From: Neopestalotiopsis rosae
Taxonomy: Eukaryota; Ascomycota; Sordariomycetes; Amphisphaeriales; Sporocadaceae
Length of the DNA stretch: 64,000 bases
Assembly: GCA_023078685.1 (NCBI GenBank)
Contig: JALGAS010000002.1
Coordinates: 5,394,001 to 5,458,000 of the forward strand
Reading direction: 5' to 3'
This document shows, piece after piece, positions 16,701-28,389 of this stretch. A program made the position numbers and the translations under genes. The notes beneath the pieces were generated by a model, which saw only the letters and a program-made list of their open reading frames with translations, was not told the DNA's origin and made no database searches. Position 1 is the first letter of the stretch. Each line of letters begins with the position of its first letter.

Positions 16701-19700
16701 AATTCTTTCTCCTTCGACCTCATATGCCAGCTTCTCAATGGGGAATTTGATTTCGTGGATGACACCGCGCCCGACGATCAGAAACTGCTTCCCAGTAAGT
16801 TCTCTAAAGCAGATGCTATTGCAGGTCTACAGGCTGCCATCAATGCTTGTATACTTGTCCAGGGCGATTCGGATGAAAGATTCCGCTTTGCACATGATAG
16901 ATACGTCCAAGCTGCTTCTTCTCTGAAAGAATGCAATGTACGTAAGCAGCATTTCATCATTGCACAGACACTTCTCAAATATCATGGTTCTGAATTGAGA
17001 TGGCAAGAGAATATTGCGGCACATATCTGTGAGTCGGTTGATCTGATCAAACGCCGGATACACATTCGTGCGCAGTTTCGCAAGCATTTGATGAGCTGCG
17101 CAACAACAGCCGTCGAGAATGGTGCTCGGCCAACAGCTGCAAAGTACTACTCAGCAGCCGTCAAGCTCTTACAACCGGAACCATGGGTCGATGGCGAAGA
17201 CAGTTCTTACCAAGAGACATTGGATCTCTACATACGGGCAGCAGAATGCAGCGTCTTCATGAGTGACAGCCACCCTGCATATACGTATGTAAACACCATT
17301 TTCGAGAAGGCGAGATCGCCTGACGACATGGCACCTGCTTGGTTGATGAAATCACGCATTGAGGCCCAAGGCGGCGACTCTGTTGCGGCGTTGAACACAC
17401 TCAAGGAGAGCTTGGCTCACCTCAATGTCGACTTCGATGCGCGACCTACTTTCGAAAGGTGCGATGCTGAGTTCAGACGGCTTTCATCCAAGATCTTGTC
17501 AATGGATCGATCTGAGATTATGAGTGTGCAGACGATTGACCCGCAATTGGTGGCTGTCGGCGCCATCCTTGCAGACGCCTGTAGTGCTGCATTCTGGAGC
17601 GACGTTCTCGACTTCTTCAACCTCTCACTCACAATGCTTCGCATTCACCTCGAGAAGGGATCCTTCCCACAGTCAGGCATGGCTCTATTGCATATTGCCT
17701 TCATAGCCATCGCCCGCTTCAACATGATAGAATTTGGATCAGAAATGGGGACAATGAGTCTCGAACTGTTTGGCCGTCTGCGCGACCCATTCTCATCAGC
17801 TCGTGGCTACATGATCTACGCCAATTTCATCAGCCATGTGCAAGTTCCCATCAACCTGGCTATCAGTCAATTCGAGCAAGTAGTCGAGTACGCCGCTAGC
17901 GCCAGTGATCGGATTTCTGTCATCCTTAGCTTCGGTCTGTCTGCACAGATGCGATTCTTTGCCAGCGAAAACTACGCAGACCTTGAGGCTATCTGTCAAT
18001 ACTGCTGTGAGGAAGTCCAAGGATGGGCCTCGGATACCCGTGGCGGAACCTTCTTGGTCTCGGTTCTACAGGTCTCCCGGGCGCTTCAAGGCAAGACTCA
18101 TCACTGGGATCCAATGGAGGTGTTGACTGATGACCACCACTCGACCTCGGGCTATAAGCAATGGCTCAGCCGTACCACTCACAACGGAGCTCGGTCTTTA
18201 TTGGTATATGAGACTATGGAGATCATACCACTCTACCTGTTTGGGCACTATGAAAAGGCTTGCGAGGTTGGGCAGAGGTGTATCGACAACATGCAAAGAA
18301 TCTGGTCTGCGAGGAATACCAGAGCCGCTATGTTATTCTATGGCTTGTCCCTCGCTGGCCTAATATTCCGGAAGCTGAATGATCCACGGAATCGAGGTCA
18401 AGACATGTCAAGCGAGGTAGAGGCCACTATCCTTGTCCTAGAAGACTTCAACAACAAGATCAAAGACTGGCAAGTGGTGTCAGATGTCAACTATCTCGCA
18501 TGGACAAAGTGGCTCGATGCTCAAATTGCCGAACTCCGCGATGACCACGGTTTCGCCATCCAGCAGTACGAAACAGCGCTGGATCACGCATCTGAACACA
18601 GTTTTACATTTGAGGAGGCTCTGGGCAACTTCCTCATGGCCGGCTTTTTCATACGTAAAGCTGCCCGGAGATCTGCTCGGGCGGTCTTGCGGGAGTCCAT
18701 CGGGCTATGGCAACAGCTCGGTGCTGCTGGGATGGCCCGCCGGATCGAAGAGGAGCACTCCCTCTTGTTGCATGGACCTACGGCCAATACTCGAGCAGTG
18801 GAGGTTGGAGTGCAGACCGACTTCACGACTGATATGTCCTATGGCGAGGGAGAAGATATGGGCCAGCATGGCTCTCAAGTACCGACATCCGAACTGCAGG
18901 ACACTCGAATGGCTGCGTGGCGTGGCTCGATACCACAATCAGGGGCTGGACTGCCGGCTCTTGACATGATCGATTTGCATGCCATCTTAGTGTCGTCTCA
19001 AGTGATCTCCTCTGTGCTGCAAGTTGACGTGTTATTGAAAACCATGTGCGACGTTGTTCTTCAAACATGTGGCGGATCCGCTACACAGGTTGGTTGCCTT
19101 ATTCTCTCTCTTTAGTGTCTTTCTTGATTCCACCTTTCACCCCCGTCCCCTGATGTTCATCATCAACCATTGACATTTCGGAGCATTGGCTAATATACTC
19201 GTTAGGCTGCCATCATTGTGCAGGACCAAGAGCTAGGGGACGATACTTACTGCATTGCCGCAAGCGGGGAGCCTGAACGAGGCGCCGTTTCTTATCCTCC
19301 ACCCGGTAAACCCCTAGCTGGCACTTCGCTTGTCGCCGAGAATGTGATACACTACTGTGTCAGATTTCAAGTGACTGAAGCCATATTCATTCCCGACCTG
19401 ATTCAGGATGAGCGCTTTGGCAATGTGAGCGAAAGTTGGCTGCGACGCAACCCCCTCAGCAAGACAGTCATTGCTTTGCCCATCAGATATGGCTCGAGAC
19501 CTTTACTTGGTGTGCTGTATCTCGAGGGTGAGCCGGGGACATTTACGTCTAGACACCTCACAGTGTTGCAGTTGCTCGTTCAGCAAATCGGTATCAGTTA
19601 TTCAAACGCCCTTTCTATGAGGAGCATAGAAAAGGTATCCGCGGAGAACGAAGCCATGATCAAGATGCAAAAGGACGCACTTGCAGCAGCCAAGGCCGCC

Positions 19701-21527
19701 GAGGTCAAGGCAAAACAAGCCGAGGCCGAAGCACTACGCAATGTTAAGATCGCCGAGGAAGCAGCAAAGGCAAAAAGCGTGTTTTTGGCCAATGTGTCTC
19801 ACGAGTTGCGAACGCCTCTCAATGGCGTCATCGGCAATTCGGAACTGCTCAGAGATAGCAATCTCAACAAGGACCAGCTGGAAATGGCTGACTCGATTCG
19901 GGTATCAGCAGATCTTCTGCTAACGGTCATCAACGATATTCTTGACTTCTCCAAGATGGAGGCGGACAAGATGAAACTGTACATCATTGCGTTCAATCCT
20001 GAGGAGATGGTTCGCGAGGTAGTACGAGCAGTTTCATACAGCAATCGAGAGAAGACGTCGAAGAAGAATGTCAAGATTATCCAGGATATTCATCTACCTC
20101 CGATGCTCATCTACGGAGACCCGATCCGTTTGCATCAGGTGCTGGGAAATCTCATCGGAAACAGTCTCAAGTTCACAGAGGATGGTTCCATCACAATCGG
20201 AGCACGTATCGAGGAGGAAAATGAGGAACACGTCAAGCTGAATTTCTGGGTTCGCGACACTGGAATCGGCATTCCTCAGCAACAATTGACGAAACTTTTC
20301 AAACCCTTCAGTCAAGCAGATGCTAGCACCGCTCGCAAATACGGAGGCAGTGGCTTGGGTCTAAGCATTTGCAAGTCTTTGATCGAAACAATGATGAAGG
20401 GTCACATTGAGCTAGAGAGTGAGGAGAACGTTGGAACTACGGCCTGGTTCAGTGTCACTTTTGACAAAGCAAAACCCGAGGTCTCTGCTGGCGATGTTCA
20501 ACAGGTACACATGCCGCAGATTGTCGACAAGCAACAATCAGCTCGTGAAGCTCCACGAAGGGCATCAATCAACCCCTTCCCAGATCTGACGCAAATCCCC
20601 AAGGATCAGCTGCGCATATGCATAGCTGAAGATAATTTGATCAACCAGCGAATCGCTATTCAATATGTTCGAAAATTGGGTTACACCAAAGTCGACGCAT
20701 ATGAGAATGGGTTGAAAGCTGTGGAGGGATTACGCGAGCAAGCAAACAAGGGCAACCCATATCACATCGTTCTGATGGACGTACAGATGCCAATACTTGA
20801 TGGATATGAAGCTACAAAGCTTCTGAGAAAAGATCCATTAGAGCCGGTAAAGAAAGTATTGGTCATTGCCATGACAGCTTCAGCCATTCAGGGTGATCGA
20901 GAAAAGTGCTTGGCTGCGGGTATGAATGATTACCTGGCTAAGCCGGTCAAGGCAGATTTGCTCAAGCGAAAGCTCGACACGTACACGACAATGCATTTAC
21001 CGCCCAGCCCGCCACCTAGAGGGTCGCCAGTATCCATGGCTTCAGGTGCCAGAACCGGGTCATCCACTGACATCACTGTCCCGTCACCGGCGCCGTCGAC
21101 TAGTCCAGCCTATCTCGCAGGTCATGTTCCAGGAACAGTCTCGTCACCGACGAGCAACACAAATCTGCCGTCCGGACCCAGTCAACCACCTCCACAATCT
21201 CCCAGACGTGTCTCTAGTGATACTCGTTCATGTGTCTCGGATATGGTCTCGATCGCCGAGACAACAACCAATTCGACAACCTCATCATCAAAGGACCTGA
21301 AGCGGCAACCAAAGAAACTCACCAAACTTCGCAATAGTAGCGATAAAAGTGAAAAGTCAGAGAAACCCAAGGGACTTTTAAGGAAGGCGAGACCATCAAG
21401 TACAACGTCACTAAGTGAACAACTGGCTACCGAGGGCCAGGACGGGCAGTCGGATGATGGACAAGGGAGACCAGCTAGTCTCCACAGCGCGAGCAGTCTC
21501 ACAAGCAGAGAAGTCGCTCCAAAGTAG
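13763..21527 (+). CDS. hybrid histidine kinase with protein-kinase-like N-terminus and ATPase module (class X, Chk1/Mak2-3 type)
   Basis: A predicted cytosolic phosphorelay sensor feeding an HPt protein and response regulators. Relatives act in peroxide sensing, wall integrity and morphogenesis. Three exons (13763-13893, 14009-19088, 19206-21527) join in phase to 2510 residues. Domain order: a protein-kinase-like domain (about 160-395) and an AAA/NACHT-like ATPase with Walker A GAGGLGKS (K593) and a Walker B-like CLDDLHF. A long alpha-solenoid-looking region (about 1000-1600) and a GAF domain (about 1710-1890) follow. The C-terminal part has a HisKA H-box NVSHELRTPLNG (H1936), a HATPase with DTGIGIP and GGSGLGLSI, and a receiver domain whose phospho-acceptor is D2262 in LMDVQMP. 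The C-terminal 170 residues are Ser/Pro/Thr-rich. The kinase-like catalytic loop reads HGEIRGDAF and no DFG is seen, so it may not phosphorylate proteins. In-frame ATGs at 13775 and 13784 are alternative starts. The same module order occurs in bacterial multi-kinases. Confidence 0.93.
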
Positions 21528-22271
21528 ATGCTTGTTGTCCCATGTATATGCAAAAGGAGAGGATATACAGAGCACGACATGTCAGCCACAATATTGAATT
21601 TTCAACAGGACCAGGGAGGGGTCTTCAGGTGATATCTCTGAAAAATGTAGCGTATACTTGAGCATTCTGTATGAGGCGTTAGGCATGGATTTGTTACGTG
21701 GAAATGATGGTATATGAGGTGCTTGTTTTTTGTCGGGCACTGTTCATTTCGAGGTATAGATACATGTCATTTTTCTTGCCATTGTCACCATTGGGTGATT
21801 TGTTAGAGCATATGATGGAAGGGCCGGATGGGCAGCTCCATCAGCAGCTGAACTTGTTGTTGGCACATAGACAAGTAGTCGAGGCAAATTTCACCTTGCA
21901 AGGATTGATGGATGGATAGCGTGTCAAAGGTGTACATAGACGACTTGAGAAGTCTTGGCAGAAAGAAAGCGAAAATTTTGCTTTGAGATTACATCAAGAA
22001 CTTCATCCTTTGCTGGTCATAAATGAAAGAGCACCCTAGAAATGGTCAATTCACAACCGATGTCGTCGGACTGGAGGTGCGATGATATTAATTTTCTCAA
22101 CTTCGCAGACGAAATACGACAGCATGACCCGTAAATTTGATATTAATTTCAGTGATTCCTTATTCATTATCGTATGCTTGGATGACTAAAACGAGTGACT
22201 GTGCATCTTTGTGCGCCGCATGGGCCGGGAAAGGATTTTTTGTCGTATGAGTCTTCGCGGGTTCCCATTTT
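21528..22271. other. convergent intergenic region
   Basis: About 740 bases between the 3' ends of the kinase and the AAA ATPase genes. It is AT-rich toward the right, with likely 3' untranslated and polyadenylation sequence for both. No gene is seen. Confidence 0.6.
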
Positions 22272-25200
22272 TCACACCATGTTCGGCAGAGAAGGCTGTG
22301 CATTTATTGCCGTTTGTGGCACTTCGGTCGGTATCTGTTGACGCTCAGCCTGGTTCTGGAGCTGTACCTGTCCAGGCTGATGATACAAGCTGGCTTGTGG
22401 CTGACCCTGTGTGTTCATATGTATTGGCATCTGCTGGCTTGGAATTGTCTGAGACTGTCCAAAGGGTTGAAGTTGTGCTTGCTGCACCGGCTGCTGTGCA
22501 TAGATATGAGATTGTGCTATGGGCTGAGCATATGTTTGTAACACCTGGCCGCCCATCTGTTGTCCTCCATGCATCTGCGTCAACATATACGTCTGCGCCG
22601 GCTGCATGGCGTTCATTTGTGGCTGGGGGAAGAAGGCCGAGGTTGGTTGGTTTGAATGCGCTTGATACTGTGTCTGGCCTAGATTTTGAGCGACCATGTG
22701 ATATCGAGACGCCTCCCAGGCGACATTTGGCTGATGAGTCGCAGTAACAGTGGGAGGATTATATCTCGGCCCAATGGTGCTGTACCCAGAGGCCCCAATC
22801 TCACTAGCTGCTAATTGTTGGGTCATTGTAGACTGCTGCTGATGTACACTTGCGACGAAGTCATCGCTGCGCTCGCCCTGTTGCAAGGCTCTCTTTGCGT
22901 CCGTTGCGCCAAGAGTATCTGCCATGTACTCGTTGAATTCTTGCGTAGCGATCCGGACTTTCTGGAAGAATTGTGCGTACAATGCTGGACTTGCAGGCTC
23001 TTCGCGTCCCGCGTCCCGGGCCTCTTTGCATTGAAGAGCATATTGATGATGTGCTAGGCTCGACGCGATCTGGAATGCGTTGCGGATCTGCCGACCGTTC
23101 CAACGTCCTCCAGTCGTATCGGAGTCTCTAAAATGGAGTCGCGCAAATTCAAGTATATCCGCATGTTGTATGTCGAGCATCGGCTTCTTCATAGCCTGAC
23201 TTCTTTGCAACTCGATTTCATTCAGCTTATCGAGGTTGTACCGGAATATCTCTACTGTCTGCTCTTCTGATAAGGCCTGGTAATGTAACGACATGTGAAC
23301 CCGAGACTTGAAAGCTTCATCAATGGTGCCTACTCGATTTGTAGTTAGGAACAGTAGGCCGTTGTAATATTCCAATACCCTCAGGAATACTACACACAAG
23401 GAGTGGTCAGTAGAGGGAATGTGCTTGACCATGACTCAAGTTCTTACCGGAAACCATTGCATTCCTTGTCATATCATGAACCGTACGCTGCGTCAAAAAG
23501 ACGTCGGCTTCGTCCAAGAGGAGTACACAATCCCATAGGTGCGCCAATCGGAAGATCTTTGTAAGTGATCTCTCAATCTCATCCGGAACCAGACCAAGAG
23601 CGCCGCAAGTTACGACGAACAGTGGCTTTTGATATTCCATCGCCACAGCCTCCGCTGTCGCTGTCTTGCCAACGCCAGGAGCCCCGTGTAACAGCATTAC
23701 GAGGCCCTTTCCTTTGCCTTGCACCAGATCCTGGTTGATACTTGCACTCCCGCATGTCAAGAGCCTTCGTTCAAGTTCCTTTGTATCAAAATGAGCCGAG
23801 ACGAGACCGCGAACAATGTCCTTGTAGGCATCAGGAATTTGAAGGTTACGAAAGCCAGTCACATTACGCTCAATATCCTTGAGCAAGTTCAAATCGATCA
23901 TAACAAACTTCCTTTCTCGGAGAGCATACGCGAAAATACGTTTGGGCAGAAGCATGAGATCTTCGTCATTCAGCTCGTAATCCCTTCTCAAGTCAACGCC
24001 CAGTGACCGATGGTCTCCAATGCGACTCCTGAGAAAAGAATCTTCATTCAAGTTGAGATTACGCTGGCGTATCTCAATCCCGTCGTGAGTTTGGAGAAAT
24101 TCGGGGGTCTCGAAGAGCATAACGTCTTTCGAGCGTGAGTCCCAGCGTCGAATACCCAAATGATCCTCGTATTGAGTACTCGTGGCAATCTTGATCGGCG
24201 TTGGTTCGTGAAACTCTGGCTTCCATGAAGGAACGGTTTGAAATGCTTCTGCCGCATCCACGATGACGTTGCTTTCAATGAACTCGGGATGTATTAGTGG
24301 CTTTCCGTCAGGACCATTAGGGGCCGTGGTCTCCCAACGATTGTCCTGATTGTGTGGTGGATTCCGGATGATAGTCCAGCCACTGTAAGACTGAGAACAA
24401 TGTCCCGCTTCCAGGAGTTTCACGAACTTTTGACCTTGAGATCTCAAAGATTCCCTCTTGCTCCAACAGTCGCTGAGATATCTCAGTGGAAATACTGCTA
24501 ACGAATCAATCTCACGCTCGTAATAAAAGTATCCTATTGTGAACTTTTGTCGTACGGCACCGAATTCACGGCCGTCGTGGTCAATGTAGTAACAGTACAA
24601 GGTGAACCACTGCTCGGATAGCGTTTGGGGGCCATCTATTGAGGGAGAGGGAGGGCGTCGTCGTTCATCGCCCAGTGAACTAGATGGTGGCGCCTCTCGT
24701 TCATTGATCTGCTCATTCGGGTCTTTGTCCTTTCGGCGTGAATTTTGACGCTCCATAGTGACGGGAGGGGATGCATTGACTCGATACAACCTCCAGACGT
24801 CATGATAAAATTTATCAGAGTTCCCCTGGCTGGGAACATAAACCAGTTCTCCAACTCGAAACAATGACCACAGGTCATCGAAAGCAATGTTCCTGGCTCT
24901 TTCACCTTCGAATCGATCATAAAGTGGCATAATCTCCTTATCGACGAATTCCAGGTAGACCCGCATTGCATCAATCGCTTCGACTGAACCGAGATAATCT
25001 TGCCTCTTGAGACGGGTATTATCTGAAAGAGGAAAACTCTTGAAGGAAGATGCGGGTGACTTGTCCTTAATGTTGTGCGTCTTCAGCTCAGACTCTCTTC
25101 TTTCAACACTCGGTGTCACAATCTGGCCATTCTCGTCACGCGGCCACTTTGCCTCCCACTTGACAACTCTGTCTTTGAGTCTTGATTGCAGATACACCAA

Positions 25201-25680
25201 TGCTTTGAAGGGGCGGAAGAATGTTCTTGGCCAGTACCAGGAAGTATGGATATTGAGCTCAAGGGTCAGAACTGCCAGCACGTGTAGAGAGTGTATGCGA
25301 ACACGTTCGATTTCTCCCCCAGGCTCATACTGTGTATCTGCGTCTTCAGATTGTATGAAAAGGGTATCATTTTTCAGATTCGCATCAACCTTGTCACTGA
25401 AGAGGGTTTTGCCGAATCCGTGCCTGATATTGTGTAAATAGGACCTGCGAAAATCCATTTCTCCTCTGATCTCTGACATGAGACCAGGCCTAGCAAGCAG
25501 AACTTCGATTGGAGCATGGTTCGGACCATAGTGATTCTTGAAGTCATCGAAATCAACTCTGCGTATTCGTTCATTTCTAGGGGCTGTCAGCGATTCGAGT
25601 CTTCTGCGATCAGCCAGGATGTGCAGCTGCTCCAATTCCTTCTCATGCAGGCCTGTTTCCGCAACCGTTTCAGGGTTCAT
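22272..25680 (-). CDS. fungal AAA ATPase with large N-terminal domain (probably DUF7025) and Q/P-rich tail
   Basis: A single-AAA-module ATPase of a fungal-expanded family whose cellular role is not established. Two exons, 25680-23448 and 23389-22272, join in phase (intron about 58 bases), giving 1116 residues. The N-terminal 600 residues are hydrophilic and match the layout of fungal AAA proteins carrying DUF7025. The AAA core has Walker A GAPGVGKT (K672), Walker B LLLDEADVF (about 715-723) and a sensor-1 type FLTTNR. The intron falls between Walker B and sensor 1, so a model of exon 1 alone would truncate the ATPase. The C-terminal 170 residues are rich in Gln, Pro and Met and are probably disordered. 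It diverges from the DUF7708 gene with about 630 bases between starts, so the two may share a promoter. Substrate unknown. Confidence 0.87.
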
Positions 25681-26310
25681 TGTCTCTGAGTGCTATGGAC
25701 ATGTAGCTCTTCGGAAATGCGCCGGTGCTATTGAAATATACCTGTCCGCAGACTAATATATGTATGGAAGGATAACAGATGCCAAAAGCGAACGGACATT
25801 CTGGTGATATAGAGTAACTACCGGTAAGGCTGTGAGTAGGCTCCCCCGAGATGAACAGGATGTTTGCACCAAGAAAGTGACATGGGGAGGAGCCGTACAT
25901 CGTATGGGAAAATTTTGCGTTACATAGGTGATACAAAAGGACCAATAACAGCCTTACGATGAAGATTGAAAGGTATGATCGACCCGATGCAGATGTGCCC
26001 ATTCTCGTAAGTGCTCTCATGCGTGTTCTTGCATGCTCAGGCCGAGATACATTTACCCCGCTCTTTGCTTTGTCGATCGAACACACTGTAAATGTCCTTC
26101 TCCTATTTTTGATCGCTTGGGATCATTTTGTGGTATCTCGTTGCTCACGCCGAAGAATAGCGGGGAATCACCAACTTCCCGGACACCTTTTCGGACAGCA
26201 TTGGCAACGATCTCCAGATTCATTAGGATCAAAGTCGCAGTATGGCGCAACCATCATTAGAGATCAGTTTTGTTCAGGAGTATGCAGGGGCAATAGATAC
26301 TACCTCTTCC
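25681..26310. promoter_or_regulatory. putative bidirectional promoter region
   Basis: 630 bases between the divergent starts of the AAA ATPase and the DUF7708 gene. No coding frame is convincing here. That it drives both genes is inferred only from the head-to-head layout; no specific operator is recognised. Confidence 0.4.
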
Positions 26311-28389
26311 ATGTCGTCAAATTTTGATAAACAACGTGTATTTGTCGACCCCCAACTCTCAGAGCAGTAAGTCAGCATGCCCAAAATTATGTTGAACCCC
26401 GACGCTCACTTACAACTCGCCGCCCTTACAGCGCACTCAAAGCGGCCATGTGTCAGTATCAGGCCCTAGACTGTCGACCGAGACTCGACTTCGATGCAGA
26501 TAACTGCTCGTGGCCGGAAGTGTTCAGGTTATTAAATACCGCGCAAGAGGATTACGCTGCTAAGGCTCGAAGAGGTTTGAAAGGCTCATTACGCCGAATA
26601 GGAAGAGGTGCAGGAGAATATTCAGATACTATCAAACCATTTCTTGGGATAATTCCTGATGAATTTGGCGGCAGCGTTATTCGATCTGGTTTGGGATGGA
26701 TGTTTACAGTACGTGAAATGCCGTTGCCAGGAGCTCCTGCATTGCAAAGTACTAATACTTAATCTTATAAGATTGCAAGAGAATGTACGCAGGCGCGCGA
26801 CGAGATCTTCGAACTATTTACCGAGATTCCGTTGATTATTCAGGAAATTGTGGAAGCCAGGAAACACCTCAAGCATGATGCAGAATTAATGCGCTTGACT
26901 AATTCGGCAGAGGTTGAGATTCTCAACGCGACCTTGAAGCTCATCAAGTTCCTTCTTCCCAAGCATCAGGGTAGGTACTTACCAGAACATGGCCTTTTTC
27001 ATCTTCACGTTGTACTGGAACATCTGTCCTCCCCTCGACTTTCTTCCGTGTTTAGTAGAATGATATCTAAAAGGAGCAACAGTTCAGAAAGTCTTTACAA
27101 TATTCTCTGATGTGCCATCCGCTTCATCCGTAAGCGAAATCGTGGCCAATGTGCGATCATCAGCACAGGCGCTGAAAAGGCGCTCGGATGTCCTCATGAA
27201 AGGAGTTGAAATTGACACGAATAGAGCTACACACGAGAACACGAGAGAGATTCAAGCGACACGGTACAACACAGTCATTATCAAAGGGGAAGTGGAGAGA
27301 ATAGAAGAACAGCTGGGAACCATCCGTCAGACTATCCAGGACATGTATCAGGACTTGCATCAGTCTGAGCAAAGTGTTATTGACAGATTCACCGCTGTCA
27401 TTGAGGCACAGAATGGTGCGTTTCGGTCTCTACACGCGCAGAGGGAGCCTTTTGAGGCACGACTGGCGAGTATCGAGTCCGGATATGCCAGGGCGCTTCA
27501 GATAGGGGTCCATACAGAAGTACCCAGAGCACTCATAGTACAACTGGTCCCTACCATCCTGCTTTCGACTGATCAGCTTTTGCTTGATCTGAGTATCACA
27601 AGACATCAAATTGTCGGAGACATCGAGCAAGTTTTACGGCAGAGCTCGCGACTGGATCCCTTTGCCATGGCACAAGCACAGCAGCTGCTCAGACAGGACA
27701 GGTTCTGGTCATGGTACTGTCGAGTCTCATTAGACTTGATCATGGTTCATGGAACGTTCAGAAATGAAGGCGTACTCAGTCGCATGTCACCTCTTTCCGC
27801 TACATGCGCTACACTCGTCACAACTATCTTGCGCGAGCGGCCAGGTGACATCACACTGTACTTCTTCTGTGGCCAGCATACATCGCCACGAGACCCTCTG
27901 GCAGGTCCTCAAGGAATGATGCGATGTCTGCTCGCGAGACTGCTTGTTGAGGTGCGGGTGAGATCACAATTCGATATTCACCTCAATCCAAATTATGCCA
28001 ACGCTGTTGAGGGGACACGCCAGCACAACATGGAGGCAATGTGCCTCGTGTTTCACTTGTTGCTCCTGCACGTACCGCAAGGAACGACAGTTTTCTGCAT
28101 CATCGACGGAGTCTCATGGCTGGACCAGCCCAATCATGTAGCAGATACACTTCGAATGATTCAGCTCTTCAGGTCGTTGACGACAGACTCAAGACTCCGA
28201 GCCACCTTCAAGTTTATGCTGACTGGGCCATGGCCCTCTAGCTCACTGAATCCATACATTAGACCCGAGGAGCATATAAGTCTGCTTCAAGGAGATCTGA
28301 TGCAGAGTCGCGCCGCTGGGGGGCCTCTGCTCAACAGACTTACGCTGTCGCCTTCCCAATATCAACACCGGCTACTTCAGAATAGATAG
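26311..28389 (+). CDS. DUF7708 protein with coiled coil and degenerate STAND-like NTPase domain
   Basis: Four exons rebuilt by phase: 26311-26366, 26432-26708, 26772-26970 and 27092-28389, giving 609 residues from MSSNFDKQRVFVDPQ. Residues about 40-170 match DUF7708, an N-terminal domain of many fungal NACHT/ankyrin (NLR-like) proteins; cues are SWPEVFRLLNTAQEDY and the central IIPDEFGG. A heptad-like helical stretch (about 180-290) follows. The C-terminal 300 residues look like a P-loop NTPase fold. They contain FFCGQHTSPRDPLAGPQGMM and a Walker B-like VFCIIDGVSWLD, but I see no GxxxxGK[ST] where Walker A should be, only LDLIMVHGTFRN. Nucleotide hydrolysis therefore seems unlikely. No ankyrin, WD or TPR repeats follow. 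The third acceptor (AG at 27090-27091) was chosen because it alone restores phase. A role in non-self recognition is inference from the family. Confidence 0.78.
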
